Shown here: in pieces, positions 43,459-52,509 of the stretch | Layout of the letters: every line of letters begins with the position of its first letter | Numbering within the stretch: the first letter of the stretch is position 1 | From: Novipirellula sp052161655 | GTDB lineage: Bacteria; Planctomycetota; Planctomycetia; Pirellulales; Pirellulaceae | Assembly (NCBI RefSeq): GCF_052161655.1 | Contig: NZ_CP197418.1 | Span: 9,114,001 to 9,178,000 of the forward strand | DNA: 64,000 bases | Direction: 5' to 3' | Position numbers and translations under genes: made by a program | Notes under the pieces: model-generated | What the model was told of the DNA's origin: nothing | Seen by the model: only the letters and a program-made list of their open reading frames with translations | The model's database searches: none

Positions 43459-44859
43459 ATGCGGTTACCGATACTCCCCCACCGCCATTGGTGGGATTTC
43501 TTTCAACCGTGTCTTGATGCCGCTGGCGTGATCGCTTCTTTGGCGGCGGTCAAGTGGATCGCACGAGGCTGGGTCGACGACACGACTCTTGCGATGGGTT
43601 TGATTGCCGTAATCGTATTCTTGTTGACGGGTCACTTGACGGGACTTTACCGCAAGTCGCACGCTGGTTCGGCCAATATGGAAATGTCCAGCATCGTGGG
43701 TGCGTGGAGCATGACCGTTTTAGTGCTTGCGCTGTTAGCGTTTGCGACTCGTTATGGACAAGAATTTGCTCGTTCGGTGATGCTTTGCTGGATCATCCTG
43801 GCGCCGACGATGATCGGGTTGGGGCGAATGTGTTTACGAATCATCCAACAAGGTTTGTTGCAACGCGGGATCGGCACACGCCGAATTGCGATCGCGGGAC
43901 TCAACGAACTGGGCATCCAAATGGCCGACAACGTGGATCACGATCCATCGCTCGGTTTCCAAATGGTTGGCTTTTTTGACGATCGAAACGAACTGCGATC
44001 CGAACAAGACTCAAGTAACGAACATTCGCTTACGGGCGACTTGACCGACTTGGTGCGAAAAGCTCGCGACGGCGAAATTGACACCGTTTTCATCACATTA
44101 CCGATGCGTGCAGAAGACCGAATTCGCTTTCTGCTTGAACAATTCAGTGACTCGACCGCATCGGTTTATATCGTTCCGGACTTCTTTGTTTTCGAACTTC
44201 TGCACTCACGTTGGACCAGCATGGGAGGCATTCCTGCAGTCAGCGTGTTCGAAAATCCATTGTTTGGTGTTGATGGTGTGGTGAAGCGATTGACGGACGT
44301 TGCGATCGCCACCGCCGCATTGGTCGTATCGGCAATCCCGATGTTGGCTATCGCGATTGCCGTGAAGGTGACTTCACCAGGTCCCGTCTTTTTCCGGCAA
44401 CGACGCTACGGATTAGATGGACGAGAAATCTTGGTTTGGAAGTTCCGCTCGATGCGTACTTGCGACAACGGTGCGGTAGTAAAACAAGCGACCAAGGGAG
44501 ACCCACGCGTGACTCGGCTAGGCAACATCCTCCGCCGTACAAGCCTGGACGAATTGCCACAGTTATTTAACGTGATCGCAGGCACGATGTCGCTGGTGGG
44601 ACCACGCCCTCACGCGTCGGCTCACAACGAACAATATCGCAGCCGCATTCGCGGCTACATGCTTCGCCACAAGGTAAAACCGGGCATCACAGGATTGGCG
44701 CAAGTCAACGGTTGTCGCGGCGAGACCGACACCATTGACAAGATGGAACGTCGTGTCGATTGGGACCATCGCTACATCCGCAATTGGTCGCTGTGGTTGG
44801 ACATCAAGATCTTGTTCAAGACACTGCGAGTTGCATGGAGTCAACCCGAAGCGTATTAA
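43459..44859 (+). CDS. Exopolysaccharide priming sugar transferase (polyprenyl-phosphate type)
   Basis: 466 aa from the ATG at 43459 (an in-frame TTG at 43366 is less likely). Four or five N-terminal membrane helices, then a CoA-binding-like Rossmann region ('GIGTRRIAIAGLNELGIQMAD'), one more membrane helix ('AIATAALVVSAIPMLAIAIA'), and the catalytic bacterial sugar transferase domain: 'GPVFFRQRRYGLDGREI', 'WKFRSMRTCDNG', 'LRRTSLDELPQLFNV', 'MSLVGPRPHASAHN', 'VKPGITGLAQVNG'. The family (WbaP/GumD/CpsE) moves a sugar phosphate from UDP-sugar to undecaprenyl phosphate, the first step of capsule or exopolysaccharide assembly. No other polysaccharide genes adjoin it. Confidence 0.92.
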   Translation: MRLPILPHRHWWDFFQPCLDAAGVIASLAAVKWIARGWVDDTTLAMGLIAVIVFLLTGHLTGLYRKSHAGSANMEMSSIVGAWSMTVLVLALLAFATRYGQEFARSVMLCWIILAPTMIGLGRMCLRIIQQGLLQRGIGTRRIAIAGLNELGIQMADNVDHDPSLGFQMVGFFDDRNELRSEQDSSNEHSLTGDLTDLVRKARDGEIDTVFITLPMRAEDRIRFLLEQFSDSTASVYIVPDFFVFELLHSRWTSMGGIPAVSVFENPLFGVDGVVKRLTDVAIATAALVVSAIPMLAIAIAVKVTSPGPVFFRQRRYGLDGREILVWKFRSMRTCDNGAVVKQATKGDPRVTRLGNILRRTSLDELPQLFNVIAGTMSLVGPRPHASAHNEQYRSRIRGYMLRHKVKPGITGLAQVNGCRGETDTIDKMERRVDWDHRYIRNWSLWLDIKILFKTLRVAWSQPEAY

Positions 44860-44872
44860 TCGAGCCCGCGTA

Positions 44873-46108
44873 TTAATCCAACTCGAGCGGTTCGTCCAAC
44901 TCGGAAAGGTCGTCTTGATCGCCAGCCCCACGTTCGCGAAGTTTCTTCGCGGCTCGGCGGACTTTGCGTTCGCGTTTCTTAAGCGTCTCCACTCGCTGCT
45001 TCAGCTTCTCTTTATCCTCAGCAAGCTTCTCCTCTCGCTGCCGCAGATCCGAATCATCCACAGCACTTTCCTCACGCACGACGTCCTTACCAGTCAATTC
45101 ATCACGGATGGGTACGGGTGAAGCATCGGAAAGCTCCGATTCAGGTCGCCACAGCAACCATTTTGGTTCGATGAAAATGCAATTTGCTACGATCATCATA
45201 AAACCGAACGTCACCATTCCAAGCGACACCGCAATCCCGCCATGCACCAAAACGGCAATGGCGATAACGATGGGCCGCGTGATTCGCGGCCACACCAACG
45301 CACAATAAAACACTTCCCAAAACAGGGTCAAATGCGTCAGTGCCGAGAAGATTCTTGGATAGTTTCCAATCCAAATCATGTTCATCGATTGGTATTCATA
45401 ATTGGCAACCGCAAACCAAACCGCAGTCCCGTCCCACCACAACTCGCCACGAGCCTTGGCCAAACCGCCAAACAAATAGATCACGCAGAGGTGCAATTGC
45501 AACAACCGCGTTCCCACGTTGGTGGCGATACTGGCGCGATTCTCAGGCAACAGCCAAGCCAATTTCCGACTGGATTTACGACGCTCCGAAAAACGTTCGC
45601 GGAGCCATGCGTCGACGCTGAAACAGCTGCCGCTCGGAGTCAGCATCAAATACATCGCCATGTACGTCACGATTTGATCGAGCCCAAAAAGGGTTCCCGT
45701 CAAACGGTGGATATACATAATTTGCAAAAACCAAGCCGCCGGCGCTGTCACGCGTGTCATAAACCCAATGGCAAACGCCGCCGTGATCAACAGAGTCGCC
45801 CCATGATGCAACCACAGCAGCAACGGGTTGCTTAGATGCCACAGATAGCTGCGTCCCATGTCCGAGACACCAAACGCACCATCGTGCAGCTGTACGGCGG
45901 TGGCATTGTTGATCCAGGCATGATCGCCAAGGAAATCACCAAGCTGAGTCGCAAGCACGAGATGCGAATAGAACAGCATGCCGCCGGTCACGATTCGCAA
46001 GATGGCCAACACGTGCGGATACCGCGGCGTGAACCAGAAACGATCCCAGGCCGCAACCAACTGCAACACCCACGCTTTGAAAAGTTCGATCACCGTTCGT
46101 CCGTTCAT
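44873..46108 (-). CDS. HTTM-domain membrane protein
   Basis: 411 aa. Residues about 20-310 form a multi-pass HTTM domain (related to vitamin K-dependent gamma-carboxylase): 'YPHVLAILRIVTGGMLFYSH', 'FMTRVTAPAAWFLQIMYIHR', 'LQLHLCVIYLFGGLAKARGE', 'WWDGTAVWFAV'. The C-terminal 75 residues form a charged coiled coil (EEKLAEDKEKLKQRVETLKK region) with an acidic end. Carboxylase activity is not established for bacterial HTTM proteins. Its start codon overlaps the stop of the partner gene at 46105 by four bases, so the two are coupled. Confidence 0.88.
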   Translation of the reverse strand: MNGRTVIELFKAWVLQLVAAWDRFWFTPRYPHVLAILRIVTGGMLFYSHLVLATQLGDFLGDHAWINNATAVQLHDGAFGVSDMGRSYLWHLSNPLLLWLHHGATLLITAAFAIGFMTRVTAPAAWFLQIMYIHRLTGTLFGLDQIVTYMAMYLMLTPSGSCFSVDAWLRERFSERRKSSRKLAWLLPENRASIATNVGTRLLQLHLCVIYLFGGLAKARGELWWDGTAVWFAVANYEYQSMNMIWIGNYPRIFSALTHLTLFWEVFYCALVWPRITRPIVIAIAVLVHGGIAVSLGMVTFGFMMIVANCIFIEPKWLLWRPESELSDASPVPIRDELTGKDVVREESAVDDSDLRQREEKLAEDKEKLKQRVETLKKRERKVRRAAKKLRERGAGDQDDLSELDEPLELD

Positions 46109-46977
46109 TCCTTGGCCTCCGCTACAGGCTCGGCTTGTTTGCCGTCAGCTTGGACGTCGGTTTGCGGCGATTTCTCGTCACTGTTTTCTTCAGGACTCGG
46201 ATCACTTTTCTTTGGGGCCTCAGACTTGGGTGACTGCACCGGCGGTGATGTTTCGGCTTCACTTACACTGGGGTCGCTCGGCGCGGTATCAGGCTCAACA
46301 TTTTTCGGTGCCGGAATCGCCTCCGGCAAGTTGCTTGACGCTTCGGTACTTTGCTCTGGATCAAATGCCTGGTCACGCAGCACCCGATACAAACGAGGAT
46401 CATCAAGCGGAATGGGATCGCTAGCCATTTCAATGAACCCAGGCAAGACATGTTCAATACGACGGATCACAACACGTCGACCGTTGTTCTTGTGCTGCAG
46501 ATGATCGACGATCGATTGACGTACGTACTCGTATCGGCCGCGAGACTGCGCCCATATCCGAGCTCCGACGGGATCAAGTTTTGCGATCTCTTCGGGTGGA
46601 TTTGGCGGCTGATAAATTTCACTCAAATATTCGGCCAACATGAAATGACGGTGGTACAGCAACCGCGGCCATTGATCTTCCAGACTCGGAATCATCTTCT
46701 CGACGGTTTCTCCCGACGCATCCGTGATCGCGGCTTGGATCAGATGGCTGGGGCCCGGATCGGGAGCAAAAAAGGCGTAACCACGATCGATGTACAGAAA
46801 TTGGGTGTAGTCGCGAACCGGCGTCATCAAGGTTTGCACCGAAGGCGAGTCGCCCAATGCACCTCGAGTTTGAAAAGCGAGAGGCGGCAAAACGAGTGCT
46901 ACCAGATGAGCGCAAATAAGGATGGACACAAACCAGCGTATACGTGCTGACACCCTCGGAGTTTCTTCGGTCGTCAT
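46105..46977 (-). CDS. Membrane-anchored partner of the HTTM protein, hypothetical
   Basis: 290 aa. One membrane helix near the N-terminus ('WFVSILICAHLVALVLPPLA'), then a domain with 'YTQFLYIDRGYAFFAPDPGP' and 'WPRLLYHRHFMLAEYLSEIY', and a Pro/Glu/Ser-rich disordered tail of about 80 residues. The folded region ('GYAFFAPDPGPSH') is of a kind repeatedly found next to HTTM genes in planctomycetes. Four-base overlap with the HTTM gene indicates joint translation and probably a complex. Function unknown. Confidence 0.75.
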   Translation of the reverse strand: MTTEETPRVSARIRWFVSILICAHLVALVLPPLAFQTRGALGDSPSVQTLMTPVRDYTQFLYIDRGYAFFAPDPGPSHLIQAAITDASGETVEKMIPSLEDQWPRLLYHRHFMLAEYLSEIYQPPNPPEEIAKLDPVGARIWAQSRGRYEYVRQSIVDHLQHKNNGRRVVIRRIEHVLPGFIEMASDPIPLDDPRLYRVLRDQAFDPEQSTEASSNLPEAIPAPKNVEPDTAPSDPSVSEAETSPPVQSPKSEAPKKSDPSPEENSDEKSPQTDVQADGKQAEPVAEAKE

Positions 46978-47040
46978 GTCGCTAAAGCAGCTCCGCAGAA
47001 AATAAATGTAGTAAGCAGGTCGTTCCGTAAATACCGGTGC

Positions 47041-47270
47041 AACGTCGATCCTTTTGCGAGACGCTAGCGGGCTGTTGATTTAATCGAAATGCGAATCGCA
47101 TTGGTGAGCCGTGGGCCGTAAGGCACCGGGTAATGCGAGGAACCCGGCCGCTCACGCGCGAGCGGCTCACTAAATCAACAGCCCGCTAGCCGCGGGGAGC
47201 GTTAATATTGCAGGAAACATGCCCGCGGCTAGCGCCGTCGGCTCAGATCATTATGTGGAATGACTCATAT
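47041..47270. repeat. Composite repeat containing an intact 128-bp GCTAGC element
   Basis: 47063-47190 is a complete 128-bp element: GCTAGCGGGCTGTTGATTT at the left and its perfect 19-bp inverted copy at the right, with a gtgagccg...cggctcac palindromic core. It is embedded in a segment (cgtcgatcct on the left; ccgcgg..gagcg..aatattgcagg and gcggctagcgccgtcggctca on the right) shared with 27014-27180. A second, inverted copy of the 128-bp element lies at 50641-50768. Confidence 0.88.
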
Positions 47271-47352
47271 TGACCTGCTCAGACCGTTCTAAGTTAGTTC
47301 GGAACGCGTGGAAGTACAGACGCGTTCACTACTGGAAATAGTGAACAGCCAA

Positions 47353-47387
47353 ACAAAAAGCCGCGTTCTCGAGAGGAGAACGCGGCT
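47353..47387 (-). terminator. Rho-independent terminator of the TIGR03000 gene
   Basis: Perfect 12-bp stem (AGCCGCGTTCTC / GAGAACGCGGCT) with a 5-base loop, followed on the minus strand by TTTTTGTTT. It is 50 bases past the stop codon of the TIGR03000 gene, in the right orientation. Confidence 0.92.
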
Positions 47388-47436
47388 GATTGATATTCAG
47401 CGTTACGTCTTTACGACGAATTGCAATCCGCGATGG

Positions 47437-48828
47437 TTATCGCTGAGCAATCGACGAATCTTTGAAATCAAACATGAGCTCGGTGGTACCACCGGCAATC
47501 ACGTCGACGGTTCGCTCTTTGCTGATAGGTTCGCCATTGACGATCGCGGTAACGTGGACGGTGTAACCGGTCCACTGCTCGCCAACCTTCAACTGGTTCG
47601 TACGGAAGGTACGAATCGAACCTTGTCCTGCAGTTTCATTGCCGGCCAGGGTGACTTTCGCGTCTTCAGGCACATGCAACTTCACGACAGTGACGATTTC
47701 GTCGGTCTTCGGTGCAACCTTCTCTTCGGAGTTAGACTTGTCCTTGATACCGGTCAAATCAAAAACGACTTGCTCGACATCGCCTGGACGAAGTTTGACT
47801 TCCTTGGAATCCGATTGCTTTTCGCCATCGACGGTGTAGTCAACGTTAACAACGTAGGTGTAAACGTAACCTTCCTTCAAGCCACGCGACATGAACTGGC
47901 GAACGTTGCCTTCGCTGGTGGTAGCGTGACCGTTAACGGTTACAGTCGCGTCACTTGGTACAGCAACGGTCAACAGTGCCGAATCTTGGTCAAGACTTGG
48001 CTTGGCTGATTCGTAACGAGTCGAGTCGTTGATCGATTCGGTTCCAGCCGAAGCGGATTGATCATCGGAGCCTTGCACTGGAGCGCTGACGCCCGAGTCG
48101 TAGCTGCCGTCGATAACCGTGCCTTGGATCGGTGTGGAATACGTTTCGTAGCCCGATTCGATGATCGGAGATTCGTAGCCAGCGTCAACGCCGTAGGAGA
48201 TCGGGCTGACAATTGGGCTCGAGTACTGACCGTAAATCACGCCGCCCGAAGATCCACCGGACGAACCGCCCGAGCTCATTGAGTAGCTCGCATAGTGAAC
48301 GTGATGTCCGCCGGAGCTGCCACCGGAACTTCCGCCCGAGCTGCCATGACTGCTGTGGCTAGCGACATAGCCGCCGCTCGATCCGCCCGAGCTTCCGCCA
48401 CTGCTTCCGCCCGTACTGCGGTTGCTGTGCATCTTTGCGAACAATCGACGAATCGGTCCAACACGTCCGCTGGATGACCCGCCCGAACTTCCGCTCGAAG
48501 CGTAGGAAACCGAATAACCGCCGGATGAACCACCCGAGGATCCGCCACTCGAACCACCGGAAGATCCACCGCTCGAAGCGCTGTACGAACTGTAGGATCC
48601 GCCGCTCGATCCGCCGGACGATCCACCACTGGATCCTCCGCTAGAGGCGGAATGTCGGCGTGCTCGGTAACTGCTCAAAAGTCCGCCGCCGGAAGAACCG
48701 CCAGAGGAAGAATAGCCGCCGGACGAGCCGTTGCTGCCTCCCCATGAACCTCCAGCCTGAACCGAATTCGGCAAGCTTGAGAAAACGACCACCGATGCAG
48801 CGATGGTAAAAGCTTGGAAATACCTCAT
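47437..48828 (-). CDS. Secreted Gly/Ser-repeat protein with two TIGR03000 domains
   Basis: 463 aa from the ATG at 48828. A signal peptide ends near VQA-GG. Residues about 28-210 are almost wholly S-G-G-S-S-G-G repeats, broken by short basic or Tyr/His-rich pieces (YRARRHSA, 'RRLFAKMHSNRST', 'HHVHYASYSM'). Two TIGR03000 domains follow, a family known from planctomycetes: 'LLTVAVPSDATVTVNGHAT' with 'SRGLKEGYVYTYVV', and 'VKLHVPEDAKVTLAGNET' with 'TNQLKVGEQWTGYTV'. The function of the domain is unknown; the flexible repeat suggests a surface or matrix protein. Followed by a strong terminator, so probably transcribed alone. Confidence 0.88.
   Translation of the reverse strand: MRYFQAFTIAASVVVFSSLPNSVQAGGSWGGSNGSSGGYSSSGGSSGGGLLSSYRARRHSASSGGSSGGSSGGSSGGSYSSYSASSGGSSGGSSGGSSGGSSGGYSVSYASSGSSGGSSSGRVGPIRRLFAKMHSNRSTGGSSGGSSGGSSGGYVASHSSHGSSGGSSGGSSGGHHVHYASYSMSSGGSSGGSSGGVIYGQYSSPIVSPISYGVDAGYESPIIESGYETYSTPIQGTVIDGSYDSGVSAPVQGSDDQSASAGTESINDSTRYESAKPSLDQDSALLTVAVPSDATVTVNGHATTSEGNVRQFMSRGLKEGYVYTYVVNVDYTVDGEKQSDSKEVKLRPGDVEQVVFDLTGIKDKSNSEEKVAPKTDEIVTVVKLHVPEDAKVTLAGNETAGQGSIRTFRTNQLKVGEQWTGYTVHVTAIVNGEPISKERTVDVIAGGTTELMFDFKDSSIAQR
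48237..48720. repeat. Coding repeat for S-G-G-S-S-G-G units
   Basis: Within the TIGR03000 gene, a short unit of the type (gcc/gga)gga(t/c)(c)cg is repeated dozens of times with synonymous changes, broken four or five times by unique coding pieces. Such DNA is prone to unit gain and loss, so repeat number may differ between strains. Confidence 0.8.
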
Positions 48829-49199
48829 GGTTGATTTAATCCCCTCCGTCGATTTTTTGAACGCGATCAGAATGCCTATTACAAATACCCGATACAATTG
48901 GTATCAGCGGTAGAATAACCGTTGGAATGCGTTAAACAAGCAGTCTGGGCAAAATTTAAGGATTAGATTTTACCAAGGGCCGCATCCGAACCACCCGGAC
49001 GCTGCAAGGTTAACAATGCTCGCACCGGATTTCTGCCATCCGGAATCCGCCCAGCCCACGTGGTCTGACGCGGTTTTCACGGTTGCCTTGAGATTTTGCG
49101 AGCAAGCAATCTCATCCTGTGGGTGCACATCGAAAGCCCCCATCAGGACAAAATGCCGCAGCGCCTGTCACGCACTCAAACACTAGCCAAGCGAGCAAA
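48829..49199. other. Spacer upstream of the TIGR03000 gene
   Basis: About 370 bases between two minus-strand genes. I see no gene and no strong palindrome. GGAGGGG lies about 13 bases before the TIGR03000 start codon; the promoter must lie here but no clear hexamer pair stands out. Confidence 0.4.
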
Positions 49200-50507
49200 T
49201 CAGTCCACTTTCTGGATCGTAACGGCGTCGAATTCCGCCTTGCCGGTGCCTCCGAACAGTCCAATGCGCAAAATAGCTTCGCGAGTTTGGTGGGGTATTC
49301 GCACCAAACGACTGACGTCACGCCATGAACGGGTGCCCCGAAACGGTCCTAGCCAATACGCGCCGAGATCACGACGTTGCTCGTCATACAGGCTGATCGC
49401 AATCATCGGTAGTGAATCGGTATTGGGGCCGATTTTGACATTTTCAATTTGCACCTGTCCACTCAAACGGATCATGGACACTTCGCGGCCATCGATCGCG
49501 ATGCCTTGCAATAAATGTGAGCTCAACCCAGCGGTCTCGTTTTCAAATCGTACGAACGACGCTCCTTCGGGGGCGGTCGCCCGGCTTGATCCGGAGGACG
49601 ACTGCGATTCTTCGCTTTCGGATTCCGACGACGGAGTGACCTGTCTCACTTGGCGTCCGTAATACCACCCGGGAACAAAATCTTCGGTCGAACTTTGCTC
49701 TTTCGTCGGCAGCGTCTCGAAATCCCCATTGATCACGACGGGGTTCGCTGGATCAGGCAATTCTTTGCGCCCCTCTTCGGCTTCGCCGGTCATCGGCACG
49801 AACAAGGTGGGATGCAGTGCCTGCCGCACCAATTTGCCGTCGACTTTCTGCATCCGATAGAGCGTTTGTTGATAGCGTTGGCCTACCGGAATGATCATCA
49901 GGCCCCCTTCACGCAATTGCTCGATCAACGGCACGGGCACCGATTCGGGGCTGCAGGTCACAATGATTTTGTCGAACGGTGCCGCGTCGGGCCAACCTAG
50001 AAAACCGTCACCGATTCGTGTGGACACATTTTCATACCCCAAACGCGAGAGCGTCTCGGCGGCTTTTCGTCCAAGTTCGTCGACAATCTCGATCGAATAG
50101 ACATGCTCGACCAAAGGACTAAGCACCGCGGCTTGGTACCCGCTGCCGGTCCCGATTTCGAGCACTTTATCGGTCGACTCGGGCTCGATCGCCTCGGTCA
50201 TCGAAGCAACGGTAAAGGGACTGCTAATCGTTTGCGAACCACCAATCGGTAGCGCCATGTCCAAATAAGCACGCTCACGCTGACTCTTGGGCACAAACTC
50301 GTGTCGCTCGGTATTGCGAATGGCGTCGAGCACGCGAGAGTCTTTCACCCCCGCGGAAGCAATCCGGTCTTCGACCAAACGTTCCCTGAGGATGGTGTAG
50401 AGATCATCGGCAGCAGTTTCTTCACTGCGGATTAGAAACGCCAAAACAAGACTCCCGAAGATACCGATAAACTTAGTGCAGGCCGCGACGTCATAGTGAA
50501 AACTCAT
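49200..50507 (-). CDS. pcm: Exported protein-L-isoaspartate O-methyltransferase with C-terminal extension
   Basis: 435 aa; ordinary PCMT is about 210. The N-terminus has a hydrophobic signal or anchor ('FIGIFGSLVLAFLI'). Residues about 35-240 are the PCMT domain: 'FVPKSQRERAYLDMALPIGG', 'QTISSPFTVASMTEAI', SAM motif 'VLEIGTGSGYQAAVL' and 'IVTCSPESVPVPLIEQL'. It would repair isoaspartyl residues. The extra C-terminal 190 residues ('PVVINGDFETLP', 'PGWYYGRQV', 'LLQGIAIDGREVSMIRLSGQV') look like a carbohydrate-binding-like jelly roll. GAGG lies seven bases before the ATG. Confidence 0.85.
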   Translation of the reverse strand: MSFHYDVAACTKFIGIFGSLVLAFLIRSEETAADDLYTILRERLVEDRIASAGVKDSRVLDAIRNTERHEFVPKSQRERAYLDMALPIGGSQTISSPFTVASMTEAIEPESTDKVLEIGTGSGYQAAVLSPLVEHVYSIEIVDELGRKAAETLSRLGYENVSTRIGDGFLGWPDAAPFDKIIVTCSPESVPVPLIEQLREGGLMIIPVGQRYQQTLYRMQKVDGKLVRQALHPTLFVPMTGEAEEGRKELPDPANPVVINGDFETLPTKEQSSTEDFVPGWYYGRQVRQVTPSSESESEESQSSSGSSRATAPEGASFVRFENETAGLSSHLLQGIAIDGREVSMIRLSGQVQIENVKIGPNTDSLPMIAISLYDEQRRDLGAYWLGPFRGTRSWRDVSRLVRIPHQTREAILRIGLFGGTGKAEFDAVTIQKVD

Positions 50508-50596
50508 TTACTTGCCTCTGCGATCAATGCCCGTGGTCGACGAACTCGACCGAGAACGCCATTGCTGTTTCACCGAGAATAAAAGCCATCAATGGC

Positions 50597-50847
50597 TAAA
50601 CAGTTAGGCAGGAGTCTTTCAGTAAATTGGCCGTTTTGGCGCTAGCGTGCTGTTGATTCAGTGAGCCGCTCGCGCGTAAGCGACCGGGTCCCGAGTATTA
50701 CCCGGTGCCTTACGGCCCACGGCTCACCAATACGCGTTGCATTTCGAATAAATCAACAACCCGCTAGCCACGGTTCCGGCGCTGAACCGGGGCTATCACC
50801 AAAACGGCTAACGGGATTTCACCCAATGATTCCTGCCTACCTGCTTT
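50597..50847. repeat. 129-bp palindromic element interrupted by a 128-bp GCTAGC element
   Basis: The outer parts (50597-50646 and 50763-50847) are an inverted copy of 5780-5908. At the single GCTAGC of that element lies a complete copy of the 128-bp element also seen at 47063-47190 (here 50641-50768, in the other orientation), so GCTAGC is present on both sides. Total length 251 = 129 + 122, i.e. the 128-bp element minus one 6-bp GCTAGC. Confidence 0.92.
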
Positions 50848-50928
50848 TCATCCCCGGTTTCCAAAATATTTCATTTACTCTAATCGATCGATCACGTTTC
50901 GGATCGACAATTCTACGCTGACGATTAC

Positions 50929-52509
50929 TTATCGCCCGGTGCGTAACAAGACTTGCATCCCGTACACATCTCGAAACATTCCCGCGTTCTGACGCATCGC
51001 GATTTGTTCCAGTGACACATCGTCGACTCCAGGAACATGGATCACCAACTGACGTCCCTCGCGAGTACATTCGATGTCGCGAATTCGTCCGCTCCGCGTA
51101 TCGTCCAACGCGATCGCAAGCCTCAGAATTGCCGCCAGTTTCGAGACAATAACGCGATCCTCGCGTTCCAACGATCCGTAACCCTCATGTGACGGCTGGG
51201 GTGAAGCACGACGATAGTAGCGTGCCACCAATCCGACCTGCAGCAACTCGCTCTTAGAGAGACCGAACAAACCGCTGTTGCGAATCACGTACAGGGCGTG
51301 TTTATGGTTGCTGCGAACATTGATCATCAAACCGATTTCGTGCAGCAGCGCCGCGACGTGCAGAATCACCTCGTGTCGCTGATCCAGCTGATGCTCAGCC
51401 ACCAATTGCTCAAACAATTTCCGAGACAGTTCGGCGACGTTGCGAGCATGGGTTTCGTCAAAGTCGAAACGTCGTCCAAGCGTGATCGCAGAGCGAACAA
51501 TTTGATTGCGAAATTCCGCTGTCCATTCGCCCCCAATCGCCATGTCTCGCAACAATCCGTCACGCAGATTGGTATCACAAACGTAAACATGAGTCTGCTT
51601 AAATGCTTGGGCAAGCATCGAATAGGCCAATAGTGCTGGCCCAAGCGTCTCGGCCTCGATAAAGGAGGCTCCAAATCGTTTGACGATGGCGTCTTCGTCA
51701 AGCTTGAGCACCACGTTGGTAAATTCGATTAGCCGATCGGTCGAAAGTTGTGCGAGCGACGTGCCATCCCAGTCATCGAGCAATTGATGAGCGGCGAAAC
51801 GCATATCGCCACCGAAGGCAACAAGGTGAATCATTGCGTCGGAGTGCACCTCTTCGACGATCATATCCAAGATCCGGCGAATATGACTCTCTAACAATAT
51901 GCGGCGTCGCGCGGCCGAAACGTTGGCTTGATCAAGCAATTGCAAGAGTCGCAGCGAACCCAATCGGTACGATTGGCTGTGCAGCACATTGCCGCTGCGA
52001 ATGACTAGCAACTCGGTATTTCCGCCACCGACCTCGACGACCACCGAACGACCATCGGCCAAATCAGGATGCGAGCGAAGTTGGGGAGTGATCCCCATGT
52101 AGGTGATCCGATTGACTTCGGCTTCGTCAATCGGTTCGACATTCAGTCCGGTCACGATGTAAACGCGGTCGGTAAATGCGAGTCGATTGATTGCTTCACG
52201 GACCGCCGTGGTTGCCACGACACGTAGATCCTGAGGGGCGGAAATGCCGTATTCTCGCAGCACCCGCTGGTACTTTTTCAGAATCCCGGCTGCCTTTTCG
52301 ATGCTGGCGCGAGACAGTCGCCGCACGTCAAACGCTTCTCGCCCCAGATCAACGGGCTGGACCAGCGTATCGAGGGTACGGACTTCACCATCAGCATGGA
52401 TTTCGGCAATCGCCATGCGAATACTCGTCGCCCCGATATCAATCACGGCAACAGGTCGAGGAGGAGTGGGGTGAAGCGGAAGCGAAGGGGTATTAGCCAG
52501 CTGAGCCAT
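50929..52509 (-). CDS. Ppx/GppA-family phosphatase with HD domain
   Basis: 526 aa from the ATG at 52509. The N-terminal actin-like ATPase fold of exopolyphosphatase/pppGpp phosphohydrolases is clear: 'VAVIDIGATSIRMAIAEI' (phosphate 1), 'VVATTAVREAINRLAF', and 'VVVEVGGGNTELLVI' (phosphate 2). The C-terminal region (about 320-490) is HD-like: 'EVILHVAALLHEIGLMINVR' and 'HKHALYVIRN' followed by 'VARYYRRASPQPSHEGY'. It probably hydrolyses polyphosphate or pppGpp; the sequence does not say which. The frame is open to 52602 upstream, with other ATGs near 52566. Confidence 0.9.
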   Translation of the reverse strand: MAQLANTPSLPLHPTPPRPVAVIDIGATSIRMAIAEIHADGEVRTLDTLVQPVDLGREAFDVRRLSRASIEKAAGILKKYQRVLREYGISAPQDLRVVATTAVREAINRLAFTDRVYIVTGLNVEPIDEAEVNRITYMGITPQLRSHPDLADGRSVVVEVGGGNTELLVIRSGNVLHSQSYRLGSLRLLQLLDQANVSAARRRILLESHIRRILDMIVEEVHSDAMIHLVAFGGDMRFAAHQLLDDWDGTSLAQLSTDRLIEFTNVVLKLDEDAIVKRFGASFIEAETLGPALLAYSMLAQAFKQTHVYVCDTNLRDGLLRDMAIGGEWTAEFRNQIVRSAITLGRRFDFDETHARNVAELSRKLFEQLVAEHQLDQRHEVILHVAALLHEIGLMINVRSNHKHALYVIRNSGLFGLSKSELLQVGLVARYYRRASPQPSHEGYGSLEREDRVIVSKLAAILRLAIALDDTRSGRIRDIECTREGRQLVIHVPGVDDVSLEQIAMRQNAGMFRDVYGMQVLLRTGR

